From contig NZ_PCPS01000005.1 in the NCBI RefSeq assembly GCF_002975405.1, positions 1-64,000 on the forward strand: DNA of 64,000 nt, written 5' to 3'. The DNA comes from Arthrobacter sp. MYb229 (GTDB lineage: Bacteria; Actinomycetota; Actinomycetes; Actinomycetales; Micrococcaceae). Position numbers and translations under genes: made by a program. This document shows positions 45,988 to 54,936 of this stretch, one piece after another (the first letter of the stretch is position 1; the number at the start of each line of letters is the position of its first letter). The notes under the pieces were generated by a model that was given only the letters and a program-made list of their open reading frames with translations, searched no databases and had not been told where the DNA came from.

Positions 45988-46341
45988 TTAGTTCGAGAGT
46001 ACCGGGATATCCAAAGTGTCCCCGGCGTACAACACACCGGCATCGATGGAGTTCAATTCCTCAATGTGGCTCATCGCCGCGTTGACTTCGTAGCCTACGG
46101 CGTACTCGCTGGCCAGCCCCCATAGGGTGTCACCGGGAATCACGGTGACTTCCACCGTCGCCGGGCCGGTGGGAAGGTCCGTGGACGCTTGGGCGCTGCT
46201 GGTGAACATGGTGAACATGAACGCCGCGGCGATCGTGAGCAGGAAGACCGGTATGCCTACCAGTACTGCCCAACCGCGACGGTTGATGCGGATCCTCATT
46301 GGTGTCTTGCTCTGCTGTGGGTGAAGTGCCAGAGTTGCCAC
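45988..46341 (-). CDS. LysM-domain membrane protein, likely SOS cell-division inhibitor
   Basis: 117 aa: basic N-terminus, one membrane helix (about 24-46), then a single LysM domain (about 64-112: VIPGDTLWGLASEYAVG, EELNSIDAGVLYAGDTLDIP). The same arrangement, a short LysM membrane protein divergent from lexA, occurs as YneA in Bacillus and as DivS or Rv2719c types in actinobacteria, which halt division during SOS. That role is inferred from architecture and position. GTG 46341 has GAGGAG 8 nt upstream. It shares the SOS box with lexA. Confidence 0.85.
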   Translation of the reverse strand: MATLALHPQQSKTPMRIRINRRGWAVLVGIPVFLLTIAAAFMFTMFTSSAQASTDLPTGPATVEVTVIPGDTLWGLASEYAVGYEVNAAMSHIEELNSIDAGVLYAGDTLDIPVLSN

Positions 46342-46396
46342 GACTTTTTCTCCTCAACGATTACGGGTGATGCGAACCAATATTCGAATACAATCT

Positions 46397-46412
46397 TCGA
46401 ACACCTGTTCGA
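46397..46412. promoter_or_regulatory. SOS box (LexA site) between the LysM gene and lexA
   Basis: TCGAACACCTGTTCGA is a near-perfect match to the Gram-positive LexA consensus CGAAC-N4-GTTCG. It lies between divergent genes. Weaker variants TCGAACAAATCTTTGA (near 46473) and TCGAACTGAGGACCGA (near 46561) may be additional low-affinity sites. Confidence 0.85.
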
Positions 46413-46598
46413 TACTAGTACATCTTTTCTAACAGAGCCAGATCGAACTTGTCCAGATGTTTTCGAACAAATCTTTGAAAGAAGCCCTGCGATCAACTAA
46501 GATTTCGAAGTAGTCGATCAATGAATACATCACAACATTGGGCACCGACAGTTTGTAGCTTCGAACTGAGGACCGAATGCAAGGGAAGGCAAAAATAC

Positions 46599-47315
46599 AT
46601 GTCAGCATCACAGCGCACTCCCCGGTCGAACGCCCGTTCGCTGACGATACGTCAGAAAAAGATCCTCGAAACCATCCAGCGTGCGATCGGCAAGAATGGC
46701 TACCCGCCGTCGATGCGTGAGATTGGCGACTCGGTCGGGCTCAAAAGCCTTTCGAGCGTTACTCACCAACTCGGTCAGCTCGAAAAGCTTGGGTACATTC
46801 GTCGCGACCCGCGGCGTCCACGAGCGATGGAGATTCTGCTTCCGCTGCAGCTTGCAGAGGACGGCGAGGGAAGCAGCGAGCCGCTGAGCGCGCCGGAACC
46901 CGCTGAGGACACGAAGGTCATTGAGCTGAGCTCCTCGGCAGACACCACAATGGTTCCCTTGGTCGGACGCATCGCCGCCGGTGGACCAATTTTGGCGGAG
47001 CAAACCGTCGAAGACGTCTTTTCCCTACCCCGCCAGCTGGTTGGCCACGGCGAGCTGTTCATGCTCAAGGTATCGGGCGATTCGATGGTGGATGCGGCTA
47101 TTTGCGATGGCGACTGGGTGGTCGTCCGTCGCCAGCAGACCGCGGAGAACGGCGATATTGTGGCCGCATTGCTTGACGAGGAAGCCACGGTGAAGACCTT
47201 CCGTCAGCGCGACGGCCACACCTGGTTGCTGCCACAGAATTCGCGTTATGAGCCGATTCTCGGCGACGCGGCCACGGTGATGGGACGCGTCGTGTCGGTG
47301 ATGCGTTCGCTGTAG
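46599..47315 (+). CDS. lexA: LexA repressor
   Basis: 238-aa SOS repressor. N-terminal helix-turn-helix ([35 protein letters not shown]), a variable acidic linker, and the S24 self-cleavage domain with Ala127-Gly128 cleavage in RIAAGGP, Ser162 in SGDSM and Lys199 in ATVKTF. ATG 46599 has GGGAAGG upstream; the frame open earlier lacks homology. Autoregulated through the upstream SOS box. Confidence 0.96.
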   Translation: MSASQRTPRSNARSLTIRQKKILETIQRAIGKNGYPPSMREIGDSVGLKSLSSVTHQLGQLEKLGYIRRDPRRPRAMEILLPLQLAEDGEGSSEPLSAPEPAEDTKVIELSSSADTTMVPLVGRIAAGGPILAEQTVEDVFSLPRQLVGHGELFMLKVSGDSMVDAAICDGDWVVVRRQQTAENGDIVAALLDEEATVKTFRQRDGHTWLLPQNSRYEPILGDAATVMGRVVSVMRSL

Positions 47316-47335
47316 CAGGCAAGTTTATTCCAACG

Positions 47336-47385
47336 AGCCATTCGGCCTCACCCATTGTCGGTGAGACCGGATGGCTTTTATTTTG
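47336..47385 (+). terminator. lexA terminator
   Basis: AGCCATTCGGCCTCACC (47336-47352) pairs with 47360-47376 with two G-T/A-C exceptions and is followed by TTTATTTTG. The tail overlaps the stop codon of the convergent GH76-like gene. Confidence 0.8.
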
Positions 47386-48460
47386 CGCTGAGGTGGCTCG
47401 GCGGCAGGCTCACGCGCCCGGCTGCCTGGAGGATCGTCCAGCGTTGGGTGGCCGCCGAAAGCTGCGTCTCGACCCGGTCCGCGATCTGGCTCGCCGTGTC
47501 GCGGACCAATCGCGCGGCGGTGCGGCGGGTCTCAGCGGGCAGACGTTCGTCGTTCGCGGCGAGCGCCAGGTAGCGGCAGAGGATTCCAGTGAACAGATTG
47601 CCGTCTCCGCCGGATTCCAGGCGCAGGCCCTGTGCCGCAGTGGCGAGCTGGTCGTTGATCGCCTGAATCAGCGAGGCGGCTTGTGCCAGATGCTCAGCGG
47701 TCCCGGTGGCCAGCAATGCGCCGAGCACGGTGCCCTGATTGTAGGTGTAGATCGCTTCCTCGGTGCGCGGGCCGCCGGCGGTCAGGCGGATGCCGTCGAG
47801 GTAGAGCCCGGAGGATGTGCTGTAGAGCTCGCGACGCAGCCAGTCCAGCAGCCCGGTGGCGGTGCTCAAGTCCGCGATGCGTGCGAAATACAGGGCCGCC
47901 GGGGCGTTGGTGGGCGTGTTCTTGAAGTCGCGTTTGCGCGACCAGTAGAGCCCGCCGCCGAGCTTCTCGTCTTGGCCGCGCACCAGCTGTCGAGCCAGTG
48001 CACGCATGGCTAGGGTGGCGAGCAGCGCCGGGCGGGCGGTGAGCTGCTGGCTCAGCCCATTGAGCCGTTGGCTGGCAAGCAGCAACCAGGCCATGTCGTC
48101 GTAGAAGTAATTCGGGAAGCGGCCGAAATTGCGCAGCAGGATGCCGCGCAGCAGCTGGTTGGCCCGCCGCCAGTGCCTCTGGGCCGCGCACCGGTGACCG
48201 GAGTGCAGCTCGCGGAAAGCCGCGTCGAGGATCGCGTCGAGATAGTGCGCCTGCCACCAGTAGTGCCATTCGGACCAGGGGCGCGGGCGTTTGCCAGGCG
48301 CTGGCGCGGTAGGCGTCGCATGCAGCGAGCCGATCCAGGTGCCGGGCAGGCCCATGAGCCGATGGCCGAATCTGGCGTGCAGGTCCTCGCCTGCCACCGC
48401 GGCTAGGGCCTCCCAGTGCTCGGGGTCGTGGTTGCCTGGCTGATGCTGCGCTTCATTCAC
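47378..48460 (-). CDS. Glycoside hydrolase family 76-like protein
   Basis: 360-aa (alpha/alpha)6-barrel protein resembling GH76 alpha-1,6-mannanases. HYWWQAHYLDAILDAAFR opens the barrel, the catalytic Asp pair is in NYFYDDMAWLLLA, and YTYNQGTVLGALLA and TNAPAALYFARIA follow. No signal peptide is visible, although GH76 enzymes are usually secreted, so a cytoplasmic glycan or a related activity is possible. GTG 48460 has GGGAG 7 nt upstream; longer starts overlap the upstream HNH gene and lack ribosome sites. Confidence 0.75.
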   Translation of the reverse strand: MNEAQHQPGNHDPEHWEALAAVAGEDLHARFGHRLMGLPGTWIGSLHATPTAPAPGKRPRPWSEWHYWWQAHYLDAILDAAFRELHSGHRCAAQRHWRRANQLLRGILLRNFGRFPNYFYDDMAWLLLASQRLNGLSQQLTARPALLATLAMRALARQLVRGQDEKLGGGLYWSRKRDFKNTPTNAPAALYFARIADLSTATGLLDWLRRELYSTSSGLYLDGIRLTAGGPRTEEAIYTYNQGTVLGALLATGTAEHLAQAASLIQAINDQLATAAQGLRLESGGDGNLFTGILCRYLALAANDERLPAETRRTAARLVRDTASQIADRVETQLSAATQRWTILQAAGRVSLPPSHLSAK

Positions 48461-48548
48461 GAGTCGGCTCCCACTGCTCAATTCTCCGGTTGTGTGCAAC
48501 AGCGTAGCCGCTTCGCCCGCCGGCATCGAGCACATCGAGCGGGCGGGA

Positions 48549-50195
48549 TCAGGCCGCGAGCACTTCGGCGGCCGAGAACCAGTAGGTGTTGCGTCGCGGT
48601 TGTTGATCGGGGTCCAAGAATTTGGGCAGCAGCACCGCCGGAGGTTTGCCCTCGGCCACCACGAGGCTGAAAAGCCCGGCATGGCGCGCGTGGTGATGCA
48701 TGGGACAGAGCAGAACTCCACGATCCACGCGGGTCTGTCCGCCCTCCTCCCATGGATCGACGTGGTCCGCCTCGCAGCGGCTGGCCGGCATCCGGCAGCC
48801 CGGGTAGAGGCAACCGCGGTCGCGGGCGGCCAGGGCGCGTTTCATATGCGGCGGAAAGAGCCGTTTGGATCGGCCGATATCCAGCGGTTGGCCTTTGCCG
48901 TCCAGCACCGCCGGGTAGATTCCGGCATTGCACATGAGCGTTCGGGCCTCCGCCGCGGTCAGCGGCAGGCCATTTTCGGTGCTGGCGAAGCTGGCGGCGC
49001 CAGCGAGCATTTTCTCGTAGTTCAGGTGCACGATCACCTGCGGGGCGATCAGCCCGGCGCCCGGATTTTTGCCGCCGACGCGATTGGCACGCAGCACCGC
49101 GAGCAATCCGGTCAGGTGGCGCAGGGCCGGGCTCAGATCTTCGAAGGGCTGCTCGGGCGGCGGGGCGAGGTTGCTGGGTGGTTTCGGTGGTTCGGCTTCC
49201 GTCGCTTCGGCAGCCGGGGTGCGGGCCCAACCGGGCATGCTCGGCGCATCGTCCCATTCCTTGGGGGTGGGTGGCATTGGCGCAACCGGGGTTCCGGGCT
49301 CGACCGATGGGGCGGGCTCGTCCGATGCGGCGGGCTCGGCGTGGTTGGGATAGCTGGCGTGGACGAGCTCGTTGAGCTGCTCGCGGTTGCCGGCGATGGT
49401 GTTGGGGTTGTCGATCTTGGCGCGGAGCGACTCGATGAGTTCGGCATCGTGCGGGAAGACCTTGAGCTGGTAGATGACCAGTCCGCCTTTTGTGCCACGA
49501 GGGAAGAGTCCTGCCTCGGCGAACAGCGCCTCGGGCGGGCGCTGGGCCTGGAGCTGCTCGGTGATGAGGCCGGACAGGTGCTTCGCGGCGCTGGCCGGTT
49601 CCTGGGCGATGAGCTTAACCGCCTGCGCTTCGAGCTGGGCGCGGGCCTGCGGGCCGGGCAGGTCCGCTTCGGCGTTGCGGATGGCCCGGGCGGCGCCGAT
49701 CGCCGGGCGCGGATCCACGTTGCGGTTCGCGAAGTGGGCGGCAAGCTGCGGGCAATCGGGGGTGGTCCGCTCCCCCGCCTCGGTGACCTTGGCGATCAGC
49801 GAGCCGGCGGCCGCGAGCCGGGAGAGAGCCGCGCCGTGGGCGATGCCCAGCCAGCCGGAGTGCAGGTCCGCGGCGTCCTTGAAGCTGCTGCGGCCCAGCG
49901 TGCAGGTGCCGTGCAGCGCGGCGAGCTGCTCGTCCGTGGGTGCGGCGCCGGCGTCGGCGATGGCATCGAGGGATTCGGTATCCAGCTGGTGGCTGCCGCT
50001 GCGCTGAACCGCGTCGGCCGCGTGGATCTGCAGGCGGGACAGGGTCTGCGCGGTGCGTTCGGCCAGCCAGGCGAAGTAGGCGGCCTGGCCGGCGGGCAGT
50101 TCCTGGGAAGAGAGTTGCGCGCAGGCGGCATCGAGGGTGGTGATGGCCTGGGCCATCGCCCCGAGGGCCGCCTGGTTGCTGGTGAGTTCTTCCAT
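48549..50195 (-). CDS. DUF222 / HNH endonuclease-signature protein (copy 2)
   Basis: 548 aa with the same plan as the protein at 8172: helical DUF222 part (about 1-290), A/P/E-rich linker (about 290-370) and a C-terminal HNH motif with CLYPGCRMPASRCEADHVDPWEEGG and CPMHHHARHAG. All presumed zinc and catalytic His/Asn-type residues seem present. Function unknown. ATG 50195 has GGTGGTGGG upstream; the frame runs on through dinG in the wrong phase and should not be extended. Located between dinG and the lexA region. Confidence 0.82.
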   Translation of the reverse strand: MEELTSNQAALGAMAQAITTLDAACAQLSSQELPAGQAAYFAWLAERTAQTLSRLQIHAADAVQRSGSHQLDTESLDAIADAGAAPTDEQLAALHGTCTLGRSSFKDAADLHSGWLGIAHGAALSRLAAAGSLIAKVTEAGERTTPDCPQLAAHFANRNVDPRPAIGAARAIRNAEADLPGPQARAQLEAQAVKLIAQEPASAAKHLSGLITEQLQAQRPPEALFAEAGLFPRGTKGGLVIYQLKVFPHDAELIESLRAKIDNPNTIAGNREQLNELVHASYPNHAEPAASDEPAPSVEPGTPVAPMPPTPKEWDDAPSMPGWARTPAAEATEAEPPKPPSNLAPPPEQPFEDLSPALRHLTGLLAVLRANRVGGKNPGAGLIAPQVIVHLNYEKMLAGAASFASTENGLPLTAAEARTLMCNAGIYPAVLDGKGQPLDIGRSKRLFPPHMKRALAARDRGCLYPGCRMPASRCEADHVDPWEEGGQTRVDRGVLLCPMHHHARHAGLFSLVVAEGKPPAVLLPKFLDPDQQPRRNTYWFSAAEVLAA

Positions 50196-50281
50196 ACCCA
50201 CCACCTTGCACGGTCCGCGGGCGGGTGCCGGCGGATCGGGCGCAGGGTGTGGAAAAGCGGGCGTGGCCGGTTTGGCGCCGG

Positions 50282-52279
50282 CTACTTTTCCGGTTGCAGG
50301 CGCTGCAGCACGCCGGTGATGACTTTTTTGTCGGTGGTCGGCCACATCGGCGGCAGCGAACTTTTCAGGAACGAGCCGTAGCGGGCGGTGGCCATGCGCG
50401 AGTCGAGGACCGCGACCACCCCCTTGTCCTGCACCGAACGGATCAGCCGGCCGGCGCCCTGGGCCAGGCGGATGGCCGCGTGCGTCGCGGAGACCTGCAT
50501 GAAGCCGTTGCCGCCGTGCTTGGCCACGTCCTCGGTGCGGGCCTTGGAGATCGGGTCGTCGGGGCGCGGGAAAGGGATCTTGTCGATGATCACCAGGCGG
50601 CAGGAATCCCCGGGCACGTCCACGCCCTGCCAGAGGGTCATGGTGCCGAACAGGCAGGTGTCGCGCTCCGCGGAGAAGTCCGCGACCAGCGACTTCATGC
50701 TCGCGTCGCCCTGGCAGAGGATTTTCACATCGAGCTTCTCGCGCAGGATCGCCGCGGCTTCCTCGGCCGAACGCTTGGAGGTGAACAGCGCCAGCGCGCC
50801 GCCGCCGGAGGCGGTGATCAGGTCCTCGATCTCGTCCAGCGTCTCCGCGGCCAGCTGGCGCCCGGGCTTGGGCAGGTGCTTCGCGACGTAGAGGATGCCC
50901 TGGTTCGGGTAGTCGAACGGGCTGCCCACATCCACCCCGGTCCAGGACGGGGCGCCTTGGCCCATGAGCCCGAGCGATCCGGCCACCGAATCGAACTGCG
51001 AGCCGATGGCCAGGGTGGCGCTGGTGAGCACGACGGTGCGCCCGTCGAACAGGCCCTCGCGCAGCTTGCCGGCCACCGAGAGCGGCGCGACGTTCAGCGT
51101 CGCCGGCTGGCTGTCCTCGGTTTCCACGTAGCCGCGGCCCTCGATGAACTCGCGCGGGCGGGAGGTGAAGAGCACCTCGCGGCGCTCCTCGGCTTCGAGC
51201 ATGCGGATCGCGTCGTCCATCACCGCCTGCATCTGCGAGCGGGCGGTCTGCCGGCCGCCGTCCGCCGGGGCGTTCGCCTCCGGCTTGGACAGCGCCAGCA
51301 CCAGTCGGGCCTGTTCGACGATGTCGTTCAGCGCGATGCCCATATCCTCGCGCAGCCCGCGCTCCAGCAAGCCCGTGGGCACCCCGGTGAGCGATTTTTC
51401 CAGCCGGCCGGCGGCCTTGGTGAGCTCGTCGACGTTCACGCCGCAGTGCCTTTTGGCGCCGCCGGCGGCGGTGAGCACCCCGCGCGCCGAGAGCGCACCG
51501 GAGACCGAGCTGGTGACCCGGTCTTGCAGCTCGTGGGCCTCGTCGATGATCGCGACCTCGAAGTCCGGCAGCACGGACAGGCCCTCGAAGGCGGAGACCG
51601 CGAGCAGCGCGTGGTTGGTGATGACCACGTCGGATTCGGCGGCCCGCGCCCGGGCCATTTCGGAGAAGCACTCATCGGCCATCGGGCACTTTTGGGCGCC
51701 CAGGCATTCCATGGCGGAGACCGAAACCTGTTTCCAGGCCTTGTCGCTGACCCCGGGGACCAGTTCGTCGCGGTCCCCGGTATCGGTCTTCTCCGCCCAG
51801 TCGCGCAGCTTCAGCACCTCGGCGGCCAGCGGGGAGAACATCTGCCCGGCGGGCGCGGCCGGCGCGTCCATTTCGAACAGCGTTCCCTCGCTGTCGTCCG
51901 GGTACCCGCCGCCGAGCTTGTACTGGCAGAGGTAGTTGGCCCGGCCCTTGAGCAGGGCCACGTCCATCGGGCGCGAGAGCTTGCCCTTGAGCGCTTCGAG
52001 CAGCCGCGGCACATCGCGCCCCACGATCTGGGACTGCAAGGCGAGGGTTGCGGTGGACACGATCACCGGCTTCGCGCTGGTTTGCGCATGGGCGAGCGCC
52101 GGGATCAGGTAGCCCATCGACTTGCCGGTGCCGGTGCCGGCCTGCACCAGCAGGTGTTTTTCGTCCTCCAGGGCCTCGACCATATGCTTGACCATCTGCT
52201 GCTGGCCGACGCGCATCTGGCCGCCCATGGAGGTCACCGCGGTTTCCAGAAGGTCCAGGACCTGCTCTTGCTTATCCAT
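50282..52279 (-). CDS. DinG-type ATP-dependent DNA helicase
   Basis: 665-aa XPD/DinG family helicase. Walker A GTGTGKS near residue 48 and DEAH box (IIDEAHEL near 240). Between them lie the cysteines expected for a 4Fe-4S cluster: one in NYLCQY and three in MECLGAQKCPMADECF. A C-terminal helicase domain contains FSAERDTCLFGTMTLWQGVDVPG and the final QGAGRLIRS motif. Resolves D-loops, R-loops or blocked forks. Overlaps the end of hflX by 8 nt and is on the same transcript; close to lexA, though I saw no SOS box directly before it. Confidence 0.9.
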   Translation of the reverse strand: MDKQEQVLDLLETAVTSMGGQMRVGQQQMVKHMVEALEDEKHLLVQAGTGTGKSMGYLIPALAHAQTSAKPVIVSTATLALQSQIVGRDVPRLLEALKGKLSRPMDVALLKGRANYLCQYKLGGGYPDDSEGTLFEMDAPAAPAGQMFSPLAAEVLKLRDWAEKTDTGDRDELVPGVSDKAWKQVSVSAMECLGAQKCPMADECFSEMARARAAESDVVITNHALLAVSAFEGLSVLPDFEVAIIDEAHELQDRVTSSVSGALSARGVLTAAGGAKRHCGVNVDELTKAAGRLEKSLTGVPTGLLERGLREDMGIALNDIVEQARLVLALSKPEANAPADGGRQTARSQMQAVMDDAIRMLEAEERREVLFTSRPREFIEGRGYVETEDSQPATLNVAPLSVAGKLREGLFDGRTVVLTSATLAIGSQFDSVAGSLGLMGQGAPSWTGVDVGSPFDYPNQGILYVAKHLPKPGRQLAAETLDEIEDLITASGGGALALFTSKRSAEEAAAILREKLDVKILCQGDASMKSLVADFSAERDTCLFGTMTLWQGVDVPGDSCRLVIIDKIPFPRPDDPISKARTEDVAKHGGNGFMQVSATHAAIRLAQGAGRLIRSVQDKGVVAVLDSRMATARYGSFLKSSLPPMWPTTDKKVITGVLQRLQPEK

Positions 52280-53843
52280 GTAGGTTGAAAGTCTCCAACT
52301 GAACCGCGAGGGATTCTCGCACCTTGACGATCATCCGGGTTCCGTGATCCGTGTGTTCGCTTTCCAATATTTCCGATTCGCTCTGGTGCAGCTTGGCGAT
52401 CAGGTCTCCGCGGTCGTAGGGGATGAGGATTTCCAACTGCACCTCGGGCCGCGGGATCGAGCTGCTGATCTGCTCGAGCAGCGCCTCGATGCCTTCCCCG
52501 GTGCGCGCCGAAACGATCGTGGTGTTCGACTCGCGGTTGCGCACCCGTTCGATGACGATCGGGTCGGCCACATCGGCCTTGTTCAGCACGATGATCTCGG
52601 GAATGTTCAGCGCGTCGACCTCCGCCAGCACCGTGCGCACCGCCTGGATTTGGCCTTCGGGGTCCGGATGCGAGGCATCGACCACGTGCAGGATCAGATC
52701 CGAGTCGGCGATTTCTTCCAGCGTCGAGCGGAAGGCCTCCACCAGCTGGGTGGGCAGGTTGGAGACGAATCCGACGGTATCGGCCAGCGTGTAGGTCAGC
52801 CCGTCGGCGGTTTCCGACTGGCGCACGGTGGGATCCAGGGTGGCGAACAGCGCGTTCTCCACCAGCACCCCGGCGTTGGTCAGCCGGTTGAGCAGCGAGG
52901 ACTTGCCGGCGTTGGTGTAGCCGGCGATGGCCACGGCCGGGACCTGGTTGCGCTTGCGGTTGGCGCGCTTGGCCTCGCGGGCCGGCTTCATCGCCTTGAT
53001 CTCGCGGCGCAGCTTGGCCATCCGGTCGCGAATGCGGCGGCGGTCCATCTCGATCTTGGTTTCGCCCGGACCGCGCGAACCGATGCCGCCACCGGCGGCG
53101 CCCACTCGGCCACCGGCCTGGCGGGACATGGATTCGCCCCAGCCGCGCAGGCGCGGCAGCAGGTATTCGAGCTGCGCCAGTTCGACCTGGGCCTTGCCTT
53201 CGCGGCTCTTGGCGTGCTGCGCGAAGATGTCCAAAATCAGCGCGGTGCGGTCGATGACCTTCACCTTGACGATGTCCTCCAACGCGCGGCGCTGCGAGGG
53301 GGCGAGTTCGGCATCCACCACGACGGTATCGGCGCCGGTGGACGCGACGATGTCGCGCAGCTCTATGGCCTTGCCGGACCCGAGGAAGGTGGAGGAATCG
53401 GGCTTGCTGCGGCGCTGCACGACCCCGTCGAGCACCTCGGAGCCGGCGGTTTCGGCCAGCGCGGCGAGTTCGCGCAAGGAGTTTTCTGCGTCGGTGACGC
53501 TGCCGGAGGTCCAGATGCCGGCGAGCACCACGCGTTCCAGGCGCAGCTGGCGGTATTCGACCTCGGTGACATCTTCGAGCTCGGTGGAGAGCCCGGCCAC
53601 GCGGCGTAGCGCCCGGCGGTCGGCTAAATCGTCTTGGTCCCCGTCGAAGGATGAATGCTCGGCGGAGAAGCGGTTCAGCGCGGTCGCCTGTCCGGAGAAG
53701 ATGTGCTCCTCGACCGGTTCGTCGGCGTGGAATACGGCGGGGGCTTGCGCGTCGTCGGCCGCCAGAATGCGGTCGATGGCTGCCTTGATCTGGGCATCAT
53801 CCATTGATGCCGCGTCTTGCTCGTGTGACTCGGAGTTAGTCAT
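52272..53843 (-). CDS. hflX: GTPase HflX
   Basis: 523-aa ribosome-associated GTPase that splits stalled 70S ribosomes. N-terminal HflX domain (about 85-250, with the TDTVVVDAELAPSQ-type sugar-binding region), a Gly-rich loop GGRVGAAGGGIGSRGPGETK, then the G domain with G1 GYTNAGKSSL, G3 DTVGF and G4 NKAD. Residues 1-75 are an acidic, unstructured extension. ATG 53843 follows AAGGAGACC, the strongest ribosome site in the region, so the open frame reaching 83 codons further upstream is rejected. dinG overlaps its stop by 8 nt. Confidence 0.93.
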   Translation of the reverse strand: MTNSESHEQDAASMDDAQIKAAIDRILAADDAQAPAVFHADEPVEEHIFSGQATALNRFSAEHSSFDGDQDDLADRRALRRVAGLSTELEDVTEVEYRQLRLERVVLAGIWTSGSVTDAENSLRELAALAETAGSEVLDGVVQRRSKPDSSTFLGSGKAIELRDIVASTGADTVVVDAELAPSQRRALEDIVKVKVIDRTALILDIFAQHAKSREGKAQVELAQLEYLLPRLRGWGESMSRQAGGRVGAAGGGIGSRGPGETKIEMDRRRIRDRMAKLRREIKAMKPAREAKRANRKRNQVPAVAIAGYTNAGKSSLLNRLTNAGVLVENALFATLDPTVRQSETADGLTYTLADTVGFVSNLPTQLVEAFRSTLEEIADSDLILHVVDASHPDPEGQIQAVRTVLAEVDALNIPEIIVLNKADVADPIVIERVRNRESNTTIVSARTGEGIEALLEQISSSIPRPEVQLEILIPYDRGDLIAKLHQSESEILESEHTDHGTRMIVKVRESLAVQLETFNLHG

Positions 53844-54256
53844 GGTCTCCTTAGAAGAACTTCTCTGTACAGAATAGTGCGGGGTACCCCCACTTCGCGA
53901 GGTGGCGCGATCAGATGTCGGTGGGTGTTCGGTCATACCGGTCCTTGTGCTCAAGACAAATTGCTGTCGGTGATCAGGTGAAGGGGCGGTTACCAAGAGA
54001 CTGCGGCGGGGCACGAAGGGGTGCGAAGAATCCAGAAAGAAAAAGAAAAGGACCTTGCCGTCTGCAGGTTCATGTGTCCGGTGGGCGCGCAAAATCAGCG
54101 CCGGCTCTCCGGGGAACCCTGGTAACCGAGTGGGTTACGTATTAGACGAAAATCAAAGTCATAGGTAAAACTCTATCAGTGGAACGCGCCGTGCGCCTAT
54201 ATCGCGTAGCTCACGTTGTTTGCCCGGCTTTGCGCGCAGGCGATAATCTTTGGTGC
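53844..54256. other. Long gap between hflX and the divergent methyltransferase
   Basis: 413 bp with no supportable gene. Toward hflX the minus strand contains TATTCT close to the start, and a more distant TTACCT-18-TAATAC candidate (near 54135-54165) that would give a leader of about 300 nt with a pyrimidine-rich run. The plus-strand gene has its own -10 at the far end. Confidence 0.5.
54244..54249 (+). promoter_or_regulatory. -10 element of the RsmC-like gene (leaderless geometry)
   Basis: TAATCT, 7 nt before the ATG at 54257, with TTGCCC 18 bp further upstream as a plausible -35. One of the better complete promoters with this geometry. Confidence 0.6.
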
Positions 54257-54862
54257 ATGACCTCGGATCATTACTTCAGCGCCAGCCCCGCCTCGGCCGA
54301 CGAACGCCGCAGCATCGCGGTGGAATTGAACGGCCAGCGCCGACAGGTGCAGACGGCGCCGGGCATCTTCTCCCCCGCCGGGCTGGACAAGGGCACCGCC
54401 GTGCTGCTGGAGCATGTCCCGACCCCGCGCGGGCGGATCCTGGACATCGGCTGCGGCTGGGGTCCGATCGCGCTGACCGCCGCATTGCAGAGCCCGGAGT
54501 CCGAAGTTTTCGGCGTCGACGTCAACGAGCGTTCCATCGAACTTGCCAAGCTGAATGCGCAAAGCATGGGGCTGTCCAAAATCACCGTAGGCACCCCGGA
54601 CTCGGTGGATCCGGACCTTGAATTCGACACCATCTGGTCAAACCCGCCGATCCGCATCGGCAAGGAAGCCTTGCACGAACTGCTGCTGCTATGGCTTCCG
54701 CGCTTGGCACCGGGCGGCGACGCCTGGCTGGTGGTGCAGAAGAACCTGGGCAGCGACTCGTTGCAGAAGTGGCTGGGAACCCAGTTGCCGGCGGACTGGA
54801 AGATCACCCGCGAGGCGACAGCCAAGGCCTTCCGCGTGCTGAGAGTGGCCCGTCCGGCCTAG
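54257..54862 (+). CDS. RsmC-like class I methyltransferase
   Basis: 201-aa SAM-dependent methyltransferase. SAM-binding motif I is ILDIGCGWGPIALTAAL near residue 62, and the NPPI motif (WSNPPIRIG near 137) marks N-methyltransferases acting on amino groups of bases; RsmC methylates G1207 in 16S rRNA. It lacks the duplicated N-terminal domain of enterobacterial RsmC, as usual for short actinobacterial forms. Convergent with dapF across a strong terminator. Confidence 0.85.
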   Translation: MTSDHYFSASPASADERRSIAVELNGQRRQVQTAPGIFSPAGLDKGTAVLLEHVPTPRGRILDIGCGWGPIALTAALQSPESEVFGVDVNERSIELAKLNAQSMGLSKITVGTPDSVDPDLEFDTIWSNPPIRIGKEALHELLLLWLPRLAPGGDAWLVVQKNLGSDSLQKWLGTQLPADWKITREATAKAFRVLRVARPA

Positions 54863-54881
54863 CCGGATTTGAACATTTTTC

Positions 54882-54927
54882 AAAACAGCCTGCCGCCGAA
54901 TCGAAAGATTCGGTGGCAGGCTGTTTT
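54882..54927. terminator. Bidirectional terminator between the methyltransferase and dapF
   Basis: AAAACAGCCTGCCGCCGAAT... (54882-54902) and its partner (54907-54927) form a 21-bp stem with one G-T pair and a GAAA loop; both outer ends are A/T-rich, giving U-tracts on both strands. Confidence 0.85.
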
Positions 54928-54936
54928 CGTCGTGGG

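Noticed and set aside
48461-48721. Longer N-terminus of the GH76-like protein
   Set aside because: It would overlap the end of the HNH gene, has antisense-like composition, and has no ribosome site.
50282-51671. Extension of the second HNH gene into a 1040-codon frame
   Set aside because: The upstream part is dinG read in another frame. DUF222 homology begins at ATG 50195, which has a ribosome site.
53843-54092. N-terminal extension of hflX to 606 aa
   Set aside because: The added residues have no homology or coding-like character, while AAGGAGACC is ideally placed before ATG 53843.
53915-54145. 76-codon plus-strand frame in the hflX upstream gap
   Set aside because: Arg/Gly-rich, no ribosome site, no recognisable motif; treated as chance.
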